DNA of 64,000 nt, taken from NCBI GenBank assembly GCA_902728285.1, contig CACVBU010001102.1, forward strand, positions 1,266,547 to 1,330,546, in the 5' to 3' direction. Below are positions 11,388 through 24,700 of the stretch, piece after piece. The stretch is from Clytia hemisphaerica (Eukaryota; Cnidaria; Hydrozoa; Leptothecata; Clytiidae). Under the pieces are notes generated by a model, which did no database searches, had not been told where the DNA came from, and saw only the letters and a list, made by a program, of their open reading frames with translations. A program made the position numbers and the translations under genes. The first letter of the stretch is position 1; the number at the start of each line of letters is the position of its first letter.

Positions 11388-11774
11388 ATGGCTCATGCAA
11401 ATAGTAATAGAATAAACAAAGTTTTTGTGCAGCGGGATTATTCTGAAGGAACAGCAGTTCAATTTCAAAAGAAATTCCCTTTGGAATTGGAGGGTAGAAT
11501 CTCAAGGTCATCATTTGAACAGACAGTCCAAAAAATAAATCAATTTTTCACTGAAGCAGAAAAAACTGATGGAGCTTCTTTATGTAGGGGTTGTTGTGCC
11601 TGTTTAACAGGCTATTTGTTATATTTTTGTGTTGATACACACTATGAAAAATGTATGAAAAAGTTAGGGCAATTTATTCACGAACAAAATGAATCATTGT
11701 ACAATCCTAAAGGATTGGCAATTGTTAGTCCAATGGAAAGAGGCTTGAGGGTTATCGAAATTGAAATTTTATGA
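11388..11774 (+). CDS. GOLGA7: GOLGA7/GCP16 homologue (Golgin subfamily A member 7, Erf4 domain)
   Basis: Known role: GOLGA7 is the accessory subunit of the DHHC9 palmitoyltransferase at the Golgi, which S-palmitoylates Ras proteins; yeast Erf4 is the counterpart. The 128-residue product matches the family across its length: KVFVQRDYSEGT near the N-terminus, FPLELEGRISRSSFEQTV, a cysteine cluster CRGCCACLTGY in the centre (palmitoylation sites in the mammalian protein), THYEKCMKKL, and the C-terminal ERGLRVIEIEIL. The start at 11388 is the first ATG in frame; the codon at 11373 is TTG. A plausible 3' splice site (TTTGTTCAG) ends just before the ATG, so a 5' UTR intron is possible. The CDS is intronless. 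Alternative: a retrocopy, but the frame is intact and a poly(A) signal follows at a sensible distance. Confidence 0.92.
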   Translation: MAHANSNRINKVFVQRDYSEGTAVQFQKKFPLELEGRISRSSFEQTVQKINQFFTEAEKTDGASLCRGCCACLTGYLLYFCVDTHYEKCMKKLGQFIHEQNESLYNPKGLAIVSPMERGLRVIEIEIL

Positions 11775-12133
11775 AATTGTGGGCTCATTTTGTATTGTTT
11801 TACTTGGATTTGGATTTTAAATGGATGTAGTTGTTATCCAATCAGATCTTTGAATGGTTTGAATGAGAAAATGGGAAGTACCAGAGACGTTTTATTGGGA
11901 ATGATTCATGACTAAATAAAAAAGTTACATCTTTTCTTTAGCAACTTTAAGCTACTCAAACTAAATTGTAAAAAAACAATATGCTTATAGCTTTATTGTA
12001 GTTTTTAGTAATTCTAATTGTATCTTTTTGTATGTAATTTATTTTAGAATTTCTTTCTTTCATTCTCTAGCTTTAAATGTTTTTCATTGACCCTGATTGT
12101 TGCCAATGAGATTGTGTGAATATTGTATTGCTT

Positions 12134-12139
12134 AATAAA
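12134..12139 (+). terminator. Candidate poly(A) signal of GOLGA7
   Basis: AATAAA lies 360 bases past the GOLGA7 stop. Another AATAAA lies nearer, around 11915. No experimental end is known, so the choice is a guess. Confidence 0.4.
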
Positions 12140-12149
12140 GAACTGCTGT

Positions 12150-13235
12150 CACATTTTTTTTAAATGGTCTTAGATTGCAAGGAAGTCCAAATTTAAAAAT
12201 TGGTTTACTCGTATAAATTATAAGACGTTTCTTAATGTGCTATGGCTTGCTGTATGGGCTAAATGTTGTTTCTGGAAAAGCTTCACCCCCCTTTTTTTTT
12301 TTGTACATCAGTTAGATGCAGGTATAACATACTTTTTTATTCACATATACTTGTATATTTTATTTGGAATATTATAGCTAGAATCTCTCTTTAAAATAAT
12401 TGAAATTTGATAAATTTGCATCAAGTTGAAAGGTTTTATCAGTTTAGTTTCTTCTATTATCTCAAATTCCTATTATATTTTGTGTTCAAGCTGTTGGATT
12501 TATTTTCTGGAAATTCTAAAGCCAATCTCTAAGAAAATACCTTCTTTTTTATATATAAAACAATATACATGTAATAGTGTTTAATTTTAATTGTTATGTT
12601 TAGAATTTCATATACTCTCTCACTGTTTTTCCTGCTTATCCCATTGTCTTACTGATCCCTAACCTTGACAGGTGGAACTGCATTATAACAACGAAAGTGT
12701 ATCCAAATTTTTAGAAAATAGTTTGCCTTGTTGTTTTCATTTCTGCTAAACAATTACGGTATTTGAATGTTTTGAAATTGAAACATTTGAAAATCTGACA
12801 TAAAATAGAAATCAACGAGGCATACTAGTTAGTTCTCTATAAATTGAAAACACTTTCTCAGGTAATATACAGAGTTAGCCTATCTAGAGAATAAATGAAT
12901 ATGATATCTGTGATTATTTTACTATCAATGATTCTCTTTGTTTTGTGGTTTTTCAGTTTTTTTCATGACAATAAGATCATGATTTTTTGGTTTTATTAAG
13001 AAATGAAATTTTATGAAATATTGTATTTTTCATTTTTTTTTTCAAAATATTTTAAACATCAGTTCTTGATTTAGGTTTTGATATAAAATTTCTCTTGTTG
13101 AACACTTTACTCAATTCTGTTTATCTATTTTTTCTTTAGTTAAAATAGTCCCTATTTCAAACAAAAATGATAAATCAGCAAAATAAAATGATTACATAAC
13201 TGGTGTATATTGATTGTGAATTTACTATCATCATC
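12150..13235. other. Intergenic region between GOLGA7 and DOP1
   Basis: AT-rich, with no open frame of interest. It must contain the DOP1 promoter and 5' UTR if 13236 is the true start, but I see no convincing core promoter motif. Confidence 0.4.
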
Positions 13236-16200
13236 ATGTCTGGAGACGATCAAAAGTTGATGTCAGACCCAAAATACAAGCAATTTATTCAACAGATTGA
13301 TAAAGCATTGAAAATCTTTGAATCTTCAAGTGAATGGGCTGATCTTATTTCATGTCTTGGGAAATTGTCAAAGGTATGTTGAAAAAGGAGGTCTTCGTCT
13401 GTTATATTTTTTGTGAAAGATGTTGTGAAAAGAGGAACTTTGATATTGCAACACACTTGATTTTGTTTGGGTTCTCCAGAAATGCTATAGGTGCACTTTG
13501 TCTTTGTGGCCCCGGCGAGCCATTTTGAGTGAGGGGGCCAACATTTTTGAGATGACCATGACCATGGTTGGGCGACGAAGAAAATTTTTCACTATTTACA
13601 CCCTCAAAACATCTTAAAACGATATATATTTGGGGAGAATAATAGTTTTTGTGGTTTGATTTGGTCTCAAACCAGCTTAAAATAGTAACTCTTAAAAACG
13701 TATGACATGGTCTTCCAAAAAGTGGGGGGCCATGGACCCCCAGCCCCCCTGTTGACGGGGCCCATGACATGCTCTTTCAAAAATACATAGAAACTTATAA
13801 TAAAAGTATTAAATCTTCCTGCTTCTCATTTTCAGCCAAAGACTCCAAAAAAGCTATATAGTAAAAAGAGACTTTGCCAGAAATACAGTAAATAATTCGA
13901 CGATTAAGTTTTTATTCATTCTGTCTTTGCATTTTCAGGTTATACAAACGTACAGTCAATTCTCAGTGTTACCAAGGAAGTTATTGATTGGTAAACGTTT
14001 AGCACAATGTTTACATCCAGCTTTACCAAGTGGTGTCCACCTCAAAGCATTGGAATGTTATAATTTGATCCTGACCCAAATTGGTACAGGGAGATTAGCA
14101 CAAGATCTTTTCATATACTCTGTTGGTCTATTTCCACTGTTAAGTCAAGCCTCTATAGCTGTCCGTCCAATCTTGTTGAATTTGTACGAGACACATTTCC
14201 TGCCTTTGAAGAAAAAGTTGTACCCAGGACTATCTGGGTTCTTAGTGGCTTTATTACCTGGCATCGAAGAAGGATCAGAATTTACGGAAAGGTAAGTACT
14301 TTATTTCTTCCGTTTTTATGAAATTTAAGTTAAATCCTACCAGACCCTGAAAAGTCAGAACTTTAGACCTGAACTTGCGAAAATTGTCAAGCAGACTCTT
14401 CTCTTCCTAGTCTTGCCAAATATAAACTTTTCTATAATGTTTTTTCTGAATCGACTTCTTTATTTTATTTTTAACAGGACTACCAGTATCTTACAGAAAC
14501 TATGTGACAGTATTTCAGAAGAGATCTTCTTCACCTGTTTATGGGACACCGTCTTACATTCTTCAATGACGAGATTGTCAGCTCTCCTATTTGCCATTGG
14601 TTACATTGCTAAGAAACCGGGTCAATTTAAAAATTCAATCGTTGGCAAAGAAGTCTCTCTTATGGTAAAGATGTTTATATTTTATAGCAGACAGCGCTCG
14701 ACCTGCTGGCTATTTTATGGGCAAAACTTTGGACTTCATTCTCAATATTTCTCTGATGAATGAATGCTTTAAAAAATAAAGAAAATTTTTCATTTTTATA
14801 TCTAATGTGATTCGACCATCAAATAAAATTAGCTGCAAATGCTATTTAATTTTATTTTTGTTTTTGAGCCGCTGCTAGTTGCATAGCTGTGAACTCAAAA
14901 TTTACTAATAACCTTTCCCTTTCCTAGCATACAATTTTTTATCACTTTGTTGAGCTATATCGAGAAAAAGCTATGATCATCTTGTACAAGCAAGAGCCTT
15001 ACCAGATCCTTTGGTGTTCCAATAGTCCTGGATTGTAAATAGAAATAAAAAGAAAAAATTGGTTGGTTAGAACCTTTGCACACTGGTTCTGTATTGGTCC
15101 TAGAACTATAATCCAATTAATTTTTAGAGGACTTTTGTTTTCGGATAGCCTATAATTTTTGTGCATCTTGTAATTTCTACGATATATTTTTAGTGTTTTT
15201 GATAAAAAATAGAGGTAAAGAGAGGAGGAAAATTTACATGAAATCAAAATTTTAATTCCCTTATAGTCTGTATTTTAGCTAGATCTTATAAATCAATAAG
15301 CAAAATTCTAATCCTAGTGCTCCATTTAAAAAATGGGGTCTCCATTCCGGTTGATTATACCTCTTGAATATAAAATCTAGCTAAAATACAGACTATAAAG
15401 GAGAAAAGCTTTTGATTTCATGTAAATTTTCCTCCCCTCTTTACCTATGTTTTTTATCAAAAACACTAAGATTAAAAATTCGCACATCTTTAATTTTCGC
15501 ACAGCCGGCACGCGTGAAAATTAGTATTCATGATTTTAACTTAATGAATCCTCTCTCCACAGTATCGAGCTTTCTCTCAAAAATGATTATCCAAATACAT
15601 AAATATAATGAATGTTTAAAATTTCTATTTTTCAGGTGAATGCATTATGTGCATCGTTGGACGATTCGAACGTTCTTGTACAACGTATCACACTCGATTT
15701 CGTCATTTCTTTCTTCCATTTCCATTCGTCGGTGTTGTCGGAAAAACACGTCGTCAAACTTCTGACGTACGCTTTAGGCGTTCTCCTCAGGAGAGATATG
15801 TCACTCAATCGACGTATCTTTCAATGGTTTTTGAACGTGAACAGCGATGGAAATCCGATCCATAAGATGGAGACAACAGATGATGAATCTGAGAGTGATA
15901 CCAGTGGTAGTCGTGAAGAAAAATCCTATTTCGATTTATACGTGCATGAACCACTAACCATAGCTATTATCATCCTTTTTCAAAACATTTTGGAATCTTT
16001 GGAAGGAGCCTTTGAAGCGGATAGTCTAACGTCGAAACACAGACAAACACATTTGAAACCGTTCCGCATTTTAATCACTTTGCTAGATAAACCTGAAGTC
16101 GGGTCAGCCATTTTGAATGAAATCATGTTAGAAATTTTCCGTACTTTATACAAACATTCACAAGTTAGAAGCAAGTTGGTTGATATTAGTATACGAATCG

Positions 16201-18711
16201 GTAAAGATGTCAACTCTATGCATAATGAACTTATAAAAAATGCTAACCTCTTATTCAGCTCTTTAGAATCTTACTATATTTGGGAGTATTTAAGTAAAGT
16301 TCTGAGACGTTGTGTTATTGTTGACAAAGATGCTGAACATAACAAGACTTTGAAAGCGTGTACCAATGGTTTTTCATCACTGATTGATATTAAATTACCG
16401 ACACATTTGGAGACTTTTCAGATCATCTCGTATTTATTGGATGTTGTATCGTTGGTAAGTCCCTTTCCATTCCTTTTTTCGGCTTACATTGAATATATCG
16501 CGTACCATTTTTATAATAGTGCAGTGGTAGAGCATCCTGCTACGGTGCGCAAGGTTGTGGGTTCAACCCCCAGCCAGGTCATACCAAAGGTTTCCAAAAT
16601 GACTTTTTGATAAATAACGAGATTGCTCACGGGAATTTTTTGACCTGCATTCTGCGCGATCGTGTTTAATCGCCCACGCGTGTACGCTCTGTGAATTCTG
16701 TCTGCTGTGTACGGGTACTGTATACTAGAAAAAGCTCCTCTGCTCTCTTCATTCTTTTGAGAATTCAAGGAGATTGGAGAGTGTCCTAACCCCCCAGATG
16801 GAAATTCTATTTTAAAGGCACTAGCAGGGTTTACAACCCCTTTGCTGCAGTCCCACTAAAGATTAAAGAGTCCTGAAAATCTCGATGAGTTATCGGCTGC
16901 CGCATGTTGGAAATGATCTAAAATCACTTGTTTAAGAATTTAAATAAAATTATACAGGCCATGGCAAATAAAGAGATAATATTGTTAATCATTGTTCGAT
17001 AATACCAACATCTTGAGTGGCCGAGTGGGTAAGGCGTTGATCTGTCAAATATACGTGAAAGTCATTTTTGAGAGTTCGAATCCTATACGGTGCGTTGAAG
17101 TTTGTGTTATTTTGTCAGCATTGACCAACCTTTTTCTGGTTTTATGAGCTTATGAGCTCTTATTGATATTTTTGGAAATTCCCGTTATATTTTTGAGAAA
17201 CAAAAATTTTATAAGTAGTGTCACCTCAGTGCAGCTTGACGCAAGTACAGTATTTCAAAATGGAACAGGTTAGTTAGTGGGTGGAAAGTCAAGAGTTATG
17301 ACTTTCCCTTCTCTTTAAAATCCAGTATTCCAAAATTTTGAACTAAAAAAAATGCGTAAAAATCGACTTTCGTCTTTTTTTATTATCTTGCAAACACTTT
17401 TTTCAAAACCACAAGTGAAAAGAAAAGCATGATTGGCAGGTCTAAAAAATGATTGACAGGTGCGGGTTTGCTCGCGCGGGTTAGAAATTCCCGTGAGCAA
17501 TCTCGTTATTTATCAGCATGTCCAAAATGGTACTTGATGTCCTTCTGCTTGATGCTCAGCAATTAAGAGAAGGATCAAGGGTAAGTGGAGCCATACAGGG
17601 AGAAAGAGTGGCGCCCCGGGTAGATAGCTATCGGAAGAGGAGCCTTCGGGTCGCCTCCGACCTGAATTGAATTTTTAAATCTGTTACGGTGAATATGGAG
17701 ACATAATTAAATTTACAATCTAAGAGAGGCGTTCAAAGTTGTTTTAAGAAAATCTTTAATATTTTTTATAAGAACCAGCAAATTTTGGCTAAGGCTTGGT
17801 TCTTTACTTTTCTTTCGTGATTTTTCAGTCTTAAACGTTTTTTAGATTGTCCTTTATCTACTTGGGGAAACGATACAATACTTTTCTTATAGTCATTTCT
17901 GAAATCTGGGGCCGTCGGGATTTTTCAATTTATTCCATAATTTACTCTATCATGTTTATAGTTAAAGCAGTCATTTTATTATCAGTCTACAAGTCTTTTC
18001 CCGTCTGAGCAAGGTACAAAAAGGGGGTTTCCATCTCGAATTTCATCAAAATTCTGCAAAAATCTTTATAAAAAAATCTCGACAAATTTGTTTAGTAAAA
18101 TCAAATGCCCGTCTGAAACAAAAAAACTTTGCTTTGACCAATGTAATCATAATTCGTTCGATTTTTTTCTCCATAGGAAACTTCATTAGAAACGCAATCA
18201 GAACACTGGCCCAATTTACTGCGAACTGTCATCAAAGAACTGATTAAGAATTCGTCCAAACTTGATCTCAAAACAATGAGTGAAGGGATCTCATTGGTCT
18301 CGAAACTCTTCTCAAGACTTTCACCTATATTCAATCAACCGGAAATGCCGACATTCACCAGTACCGTTCTACAGCAATCACCTTCCAAAGATGGCTCTCT
18401 ATCTCCAACATTGGATACTTCAGCTACCAGTTTCTTCGAGAAAGGCGGTATTAGTAGTTGTACTGACTTGTCTAAAACATTGTTTTGTCAATTTGTGAAA
18501 GAAACAATTTTCAAAAACAACTTGAACGCGCGTCTGTTGTTGGAAGACAGCGCTGGTGAATTAGATTTCAACACGTTGATTAATCAATCCAGCTCTAACA
18601 ATGAGGTTGAGGAGAAGGGACTGGGATCGAAAGTAGCAGAAACCTTTCAAGTGTTTTGTCAGTATCTGGTCAAAGTATCGTGTTTCCCGTTATCGTCGAC
18701 ACCACTCCAAG
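13236..18711 (+). CDS. DOP1: DOP1 N-terminal part (exons 1-5, residues 1-678)
   Basis: This is the conserved Dopey N-terminal domain. Visible family words: [15 protein letters not shown] and [13 protein letters not shown] (exon 1), then [33 protein letters not shown] and [11 protein letters not shown] (exon 2), and [14 protein letters not shown] (exon 3). Exon 4 (273 codons) holds [13 protein letters not shown] and [17 protein letters not shown] plus an acidic low-complexity insert (residues about 313-330). Exon 5 continues with [15 protein letters not shown], which aligns directly after LLDVVSL of exon 4, so no exon is needed between 16454 and 18177. The start ATG lies in ATCATCATGTCTGG; no upstream in-frame ATG with family similarity is present. 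Confidence 0.92.
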
Positions 18712-21700
18712 GTTTGTGCATTTTTATTAAATTTCTTATATTGTCGTTTTTCACTTAAAACTGCTTGTTATATCTGTCGAAGAATTAAAAGGGATAATCA
18801 GATTGGTTGAGATCTTTTACATGCAGGTTTTTTCCGTGGTCTTGAGCTAAACCTGCTATTATTTTTAGTTTAATGCTTTTTCAAAGTTGAGATGGGACAA
18901 AAATCTCTAAAAATTGGTTTTCACAGACAATGTTGACAAAACAGAATGAAGATGAAAAACGAAAAAATGAAAATTTCCAACTTACTTCACCCCTCAGGAC
19001 GCTATATTTACCTGAAAGAGAAAAATTAATGACTATAAAAAGGTTCTTTTAATGCTTTATTAATTAATATACTTTGAGCTTTTGTCTTTGAACTGAATAT
19101 TAGAGGGCAACCCCTAGGGGACTCTTGCAACTTTCTTGGAACGCAACCTTTGTGGTTAGTCATATGTGATAGGATTTGGACAGATTTTCGAGCTTTAAGT
19201 GGCCGATCTGTAATGTCTAATGAGGTGCTTTTTGTGCCAGAAATGTATTTTTTCGATTCTTTGTTTGACTAGAGCTGAAGTCCTCTGGGGGACTTTATTA
19301 CTTGAGCATGTCATTTCACCATTTTTAGACACCAAGCTAAGACACTTTTTAAAAGTCGTTCCAACGAGAAATAAAGCCTTTCTACTGAATAAACGCGAAG
19401 TCTAACATTATTTTGTGCTTAAAACTTCGGTGGTGCAAAAGGCGTAACAGCAAGTTTAGGAACGTTAAAGGGATAATCAGATGGTTTGAGATATTTGGCC
19501 TGTAGTAACCTTCTACAGTCCTAAGTAAAACCTCCAAGTATTTTGGCCTAACTATTTTCTTAAGTCGTGATATCACAATTTTTGAAATTTATACTGAAAG
19601 TGGGCTCGTACACGGTTCTTTTGTTGTAATTCTTACTAAGTAAAGAACCTTGTAACTAATTTATCTCGACTTTAGGAAGATAGTTTAGGCAAAAATATTT
19701 TGAGGTTTTACTCGGGACCGTACAAGGTTACTACAGGCCAAATATAGTAAACCATCGATGATTATCCCTTTAAAAAGAAGAAATAAAGTCTTCCCATTGG
19801 TTGATTCTGGGACGAACGTCATTTCCATCAAAAAACAATTAGCCCTTATTGATGGTGCGAAAGGTGTAACACATTTTACAATCAAAGTTGAAAACCCTGT
19901 CATTAAATAATATAATAATATATAACCTGATACGAACTCTTTTATGAGGGTACACTCTTTTTTTATAAGAACAATAAGGCTCAAAAATGCCAAAATAAAA
20001 AAAAAGTGTAAAAACACGGGTGAGCCTGGAATAGAAGAATATTATGCAAATAGAGGTTCAATTACTTAAAACAAGGTACCAAACTTGAAATAGTTTCGAC
20101 CTAAAAATAAGAACATAAAAAAAGAAAATAATTTTAAATGCCAGAAAAAATAAGAACAGTCGAGCATTTATGAAAGAATTTACTGGTTCTTATTATAAAA
20201 AACTGTAATAAAGTATAATTATAACTGTTCCATCAAATTCAAACAGAATAACAGATGAAAGACTTTTATTAAATTCGGTATAAAAATGAATATAAAAGTA
20301 ATGTTTTTTAGGACTTTTCAAACAGAAACAAAACGGTCTAGCAAATAGAATATAGCGTTAGCAACAAAAATGAGGTTTTCTTAAGCTTCAGAAAAGATGA
20401 CGGTTGCATCACAACAAAACTATACGGCTGACTTTTTAACAAGCACTAATAATTTCGCATTAAACTTTTGCACGGCCCGAAAACAGCGGTTTGTTGATAT
20501 AAGTCACCTAGGACGAGTGATAGGATTATCTTTGATTATCACGCTTGCAGTACTTGGGATAATGGTCAATATTTCTCTTAATATTCTTCTTTACATCACC
20601 AATCAATTGGAAAATCGTTCATTTAGGTAAGTTTCCTGATTTTTCTATTTTTTTTTAGGGTTTAAACTTTCAGCGATAGAGTTGGAACACCACCTAGGTA
20701 AATAGGTACAACGCAAAAGGTGACCTTGCTACAAAGTAAAATTAGTTGGGGATCCGGCCCACAGCGTCCCGGTAAGGAGCTAACCGTGGTTTCACCCGAT
20801 CAACTCGCACAATATTTTAAAGAGATTTTATAAGACCTTTTTCGCTCTTATGATTTATTTTATCCGGTAGGGGTTAACTATGAATATAGTGTGTTATTGA
20901 TTAAATTTCAGGTTGATATTCTATGCAACAATAGCCGAAATACTGATGAACGTTTCAAGTCTCCCGAAAAGTTTATTGATCGCTTTCCCAGAAAATCTAC
21001 CATGCGCCTACCTGATAGCAGATGCCATGTTCTCTTTGTTCTCTTCGTACGGTACGCGATGCATGACGTGTGTTCTAGTTGTCGACCGATACATGCGTAT
21101 AAAGCATCTACAGGAATACCACGTCAAATTCAGTACGTTTTGGTATCGGGTGACGGTAGGAAGTTACTTAACGTCTGTGTTTTGTGTAAGTTTATGTCAC
21201 TTTTTGTCGAATATGTTCAATCAACTGCAATGGATCCCAAGGCTAATTACACCGTTAAACGTTATCGCTGTGATCATCTTTCTAACTTTGTACACCAAAT
21301 TTACATCAAACTAAAACAGCACGTGGAAGCAAGCCGTAATCTATCTACCACAAACCAAGATCTCACCAAAATCACCAAATTCTACTTGATCTTATACCTG
21401 ATCAGTAATCTTCTGATCATGTGCATTTCTTTTGCAAGCAGTCTTACCAAATCTCAAAATGAAAAACCAATGAAACAAGACACATCTAAACTTTCAACAT
21501 ATATCAACAGTGTTCGACGTCATTTACGACCAAATCAATAGAATCATGAGTTCTTCCACATATCTAAAAGCACGTTCACACGTTACAGTTGCCCTTTGCA
21601 TTGATCGTTATCGTCAAGCTGTTCTGAAGACCTGCAGTAGACATAGGCTATTAACTATAGAAGTTGTCTCGTATCCGATTAAGTATACGCCTAGAAACTA

Positions 21701-24700
21701 AGCTTGAGTGCAACAAAGTACAAAGACAGTTGACAGTGCAAGCTGTTTCTTCCTGGAGAGAATGAACTTTCAAAACTCCATGTCAGAATTGAAAGTGTTC
21801 ACTCAGACCCAATCTCCCTGCAAGGAGATCAAAGATTAAATGCACTGTGGGAGCAGTAGATCAAGATAGTATACATACTGTTAGAAGATGACATGAAAGC
21901 TATATAAATAAACCAAGAGGAAAGGTTTCTTTTTTAACTAAGAGTAATAGAGGCTGCTTACTCATTAGTTTTGATTCACAAGCTTTTTCCCATTGAATTG
22001 ACACGGATGTGGAGCAAGATCGGTCAGAAAGAGGAAAAGAAAAACATTTTTTCACATCAGCATAATATAACAATAGGCAGAGATTGTCCTGATATGAAAC
22101 ATATGTCTGATATGAAACGAGAAATACTTATGTAAAAATAAAACCTTTAACAAAGTCAAAAGGTCAAAAACAAAGTCAGCAAAATAACAATCAAAAATGA
22201 TGAAGTTCTGAGAGAGTTTTTTCCGAGACCAATTTGATTAGCTGTTTTACGGGCCCGACCGACCCTGAAATTCGTAAAAAAAAAAAAAATAAAAATAAAG
22301 TTGAGTTTGGTATTACATTTTTATTTTCATTGCTTTACAGACTGTCAAATTTTCAAAATTGTGGTAGTTTTTCCAAGGTTTTGAGAATTTTATGTTCAAT
22401 TTTTCTATGAATTCAAGCTTTTTCAGTTTTTTTATTTTCTATTTCGCATTTTTGTCAAGATGTAGTAGTTTTTGCTGTATTTTTAGGAGATTTTTATAGG
22501 TAAAATTCTACATCTATTTTTATTTTTCCGACCCTCTTTTTTTGGGTTGTACTTGTACTCTTTTTTTGTATATACTTGTAACGTATCCTCATACATACAA
22601 GATAGACATACATCGTGTCCGATGGCATCAATCATGTAATAGAAATCGACTTTCAAAAAACATCAATTTTTAACCCATTTTCGGGGTTAGGAGTTTTGCC
22701 TGTAACTGTTGAAATCATTTTCTTTTTTAAAATATATTTTCTAGTAGGGAACCAGCCCTTAGGAACCGTGGCATCTTTTTTCATGATACTCTTTTTGCCA
22801 TAAGATGTTTTGCCTGGCCTAACTCACGGTCCCCCTCTCAAAAAGTCACATGTGCTTTTGAACCGACCATATGCAGTTGCGTACCTACGAAAAAAGATCC
22901 ACGGTTTTTAAGTGTTGGTTCCCTACTAGAAAATGTATTTCAAAAAAGAAAAAGATTTCAACAGTAAGGATATCCTAAGATCAAATAATAAAGGTGGGTA
23001 ATAACTCCTGTAAAAATAAAGGTCAAAGATTGATTTTTTCATCTTTTTTTCCCGATTGTTTAATTTTGTCGTGATATTTCCACAGATATCTGATATAAAA
23101 CGCTTAGATGGAGCTCTCTCCTCCCTAGCTGAAGCAAAAAAGCCCGCTATCTTTGCTGAAAGTAGACCACCGTAGACGAGAGTTCGGTACCTGCAATTTG
23201 ATCGATCATGACCATTCTCGGGTTATACATTGAACAAATCATGCCGGTACCAAACTGTTGTCTACTTTCAGCAAAGGTGGTGGGTTATTTTGCATTAACT
23301 GCCGTTGCTTTGGATATGTAGATATGTCATTCCTGAATTTCTTTCAACGAGGATAAAAGCTTTTTTTATTTTTGATGTAAAGTATTTTGTTTGAGACAGA
23401 CTTAAGTTAGGCTTTGTTTTCGTGTTTAGATTAAAATGACAGTTATTACATATGAGGGATATAACGTAGTCAGAGATAACAAATCATCTTTCAGAATGAA
23501 TATTTCGGCCAACTGGCCTTTTTCAACATAAAAATGGATTTATTTGACAAGGTTTATATACTAATTCTATATACACAAGGGAAAAAAAGTGAGGGATATA
23601 AGGGATATAATATATTCTAAGGTATAAGGATGTTTTGTTTGATTCTTCTTTTTCATAGGTGTTCGTAATACAGAGAAGTCCTTTTAAATCGAACCTCTAT
23701 AACTCGAATGTCTCCTCAATTCGAACAAGTTTTATGATCTCATTAGTTAACAATGCCTTTTAAATCTTACTCTATAACTCGAAATTTGTATTCCCCGTTG
23801 GTGCTCGAGTTATAGCGACTCCACCGTATAATTAAATTGATTCAGCTTCTGAAGTGATGCGATACTTCGAATAATCTCTGTTCGTTGAAATAACGTCTTG
23901 TATTTTTGTGCGATTGGAAAAGAATAACATAACATTTCTTGCCATACAAAAATAGCACGTACACAACACAATTACTTGCAACAATCAAACAATATAGAAA
24001 ATCTTTATCCCCGATTCCCCGAAAATATCCGATCGGGTAACTAACCAGTAATGTCATTGTTGTCACCATGGTTGCATAAACAAGAGACATTGCGTCATTC
24101 ATCGGTCCCGGTAAATTTCGCCCTCGAAACGATTGAACCAAACAAGCCATTTGGAAAAGAACCAAAGACCCGATAATAACTCTTAAGTGGAAACCAGTAT
24201 TAGCAATATGATATCTGACCTGGTTCTCTTCATCTAAAAGAACATTGATCCCAGGTTTTTCAATAATCGTTGTCACATACAAAACACTGTTATTGAATAG
24301 TAAAAATATTACTACTGTGAAAATTTGTACCGCCAAAGTTCTCTTAGCCTCACCCCCGGTGATTTGAACTGTTGAGTGGAAAGCGTCTATCAACTTTTGT
24401 GATTTTGTGTAAACAAAAGCGATATTAGCGGTATAGAAGACAGATAGATTGATGCACTTGGCAATAGTTATATCGATGGTGTAGTTGTCAACAACTCCAA
24501 TAAACACCAGACAGTTGAATAAAATTGCAATACAAATGGTGATCAAGTGTAGATATGAAAAGACCACGTCTGAGACTTTCACTGTCGGTGTATCACGATA
24601 TCTTATGAAAATGACCAAAGTGGCGAGTGTTATTAAAACTCCAAAAGATGTCAAAGATATTATAATTATTGTTTGATTCTTGTTCAACGAAGGGTATTTG

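Noticed and set aside
16511-16768. Minus-strand 85-codon frame
   Set aside because: It overlaps the tRNA-derived SINE head and the start of a TIR element.
17520-17585. An apparent extra DOP1 exon: ATG, open 21 codons, then GTAAGT-like donor
   Set aside because: Its phase does not fit exon 4 or exon 5, and exon 5 aligns directly after exon 4 in family comparisons. The sequence looks like the continuation of a SINE.
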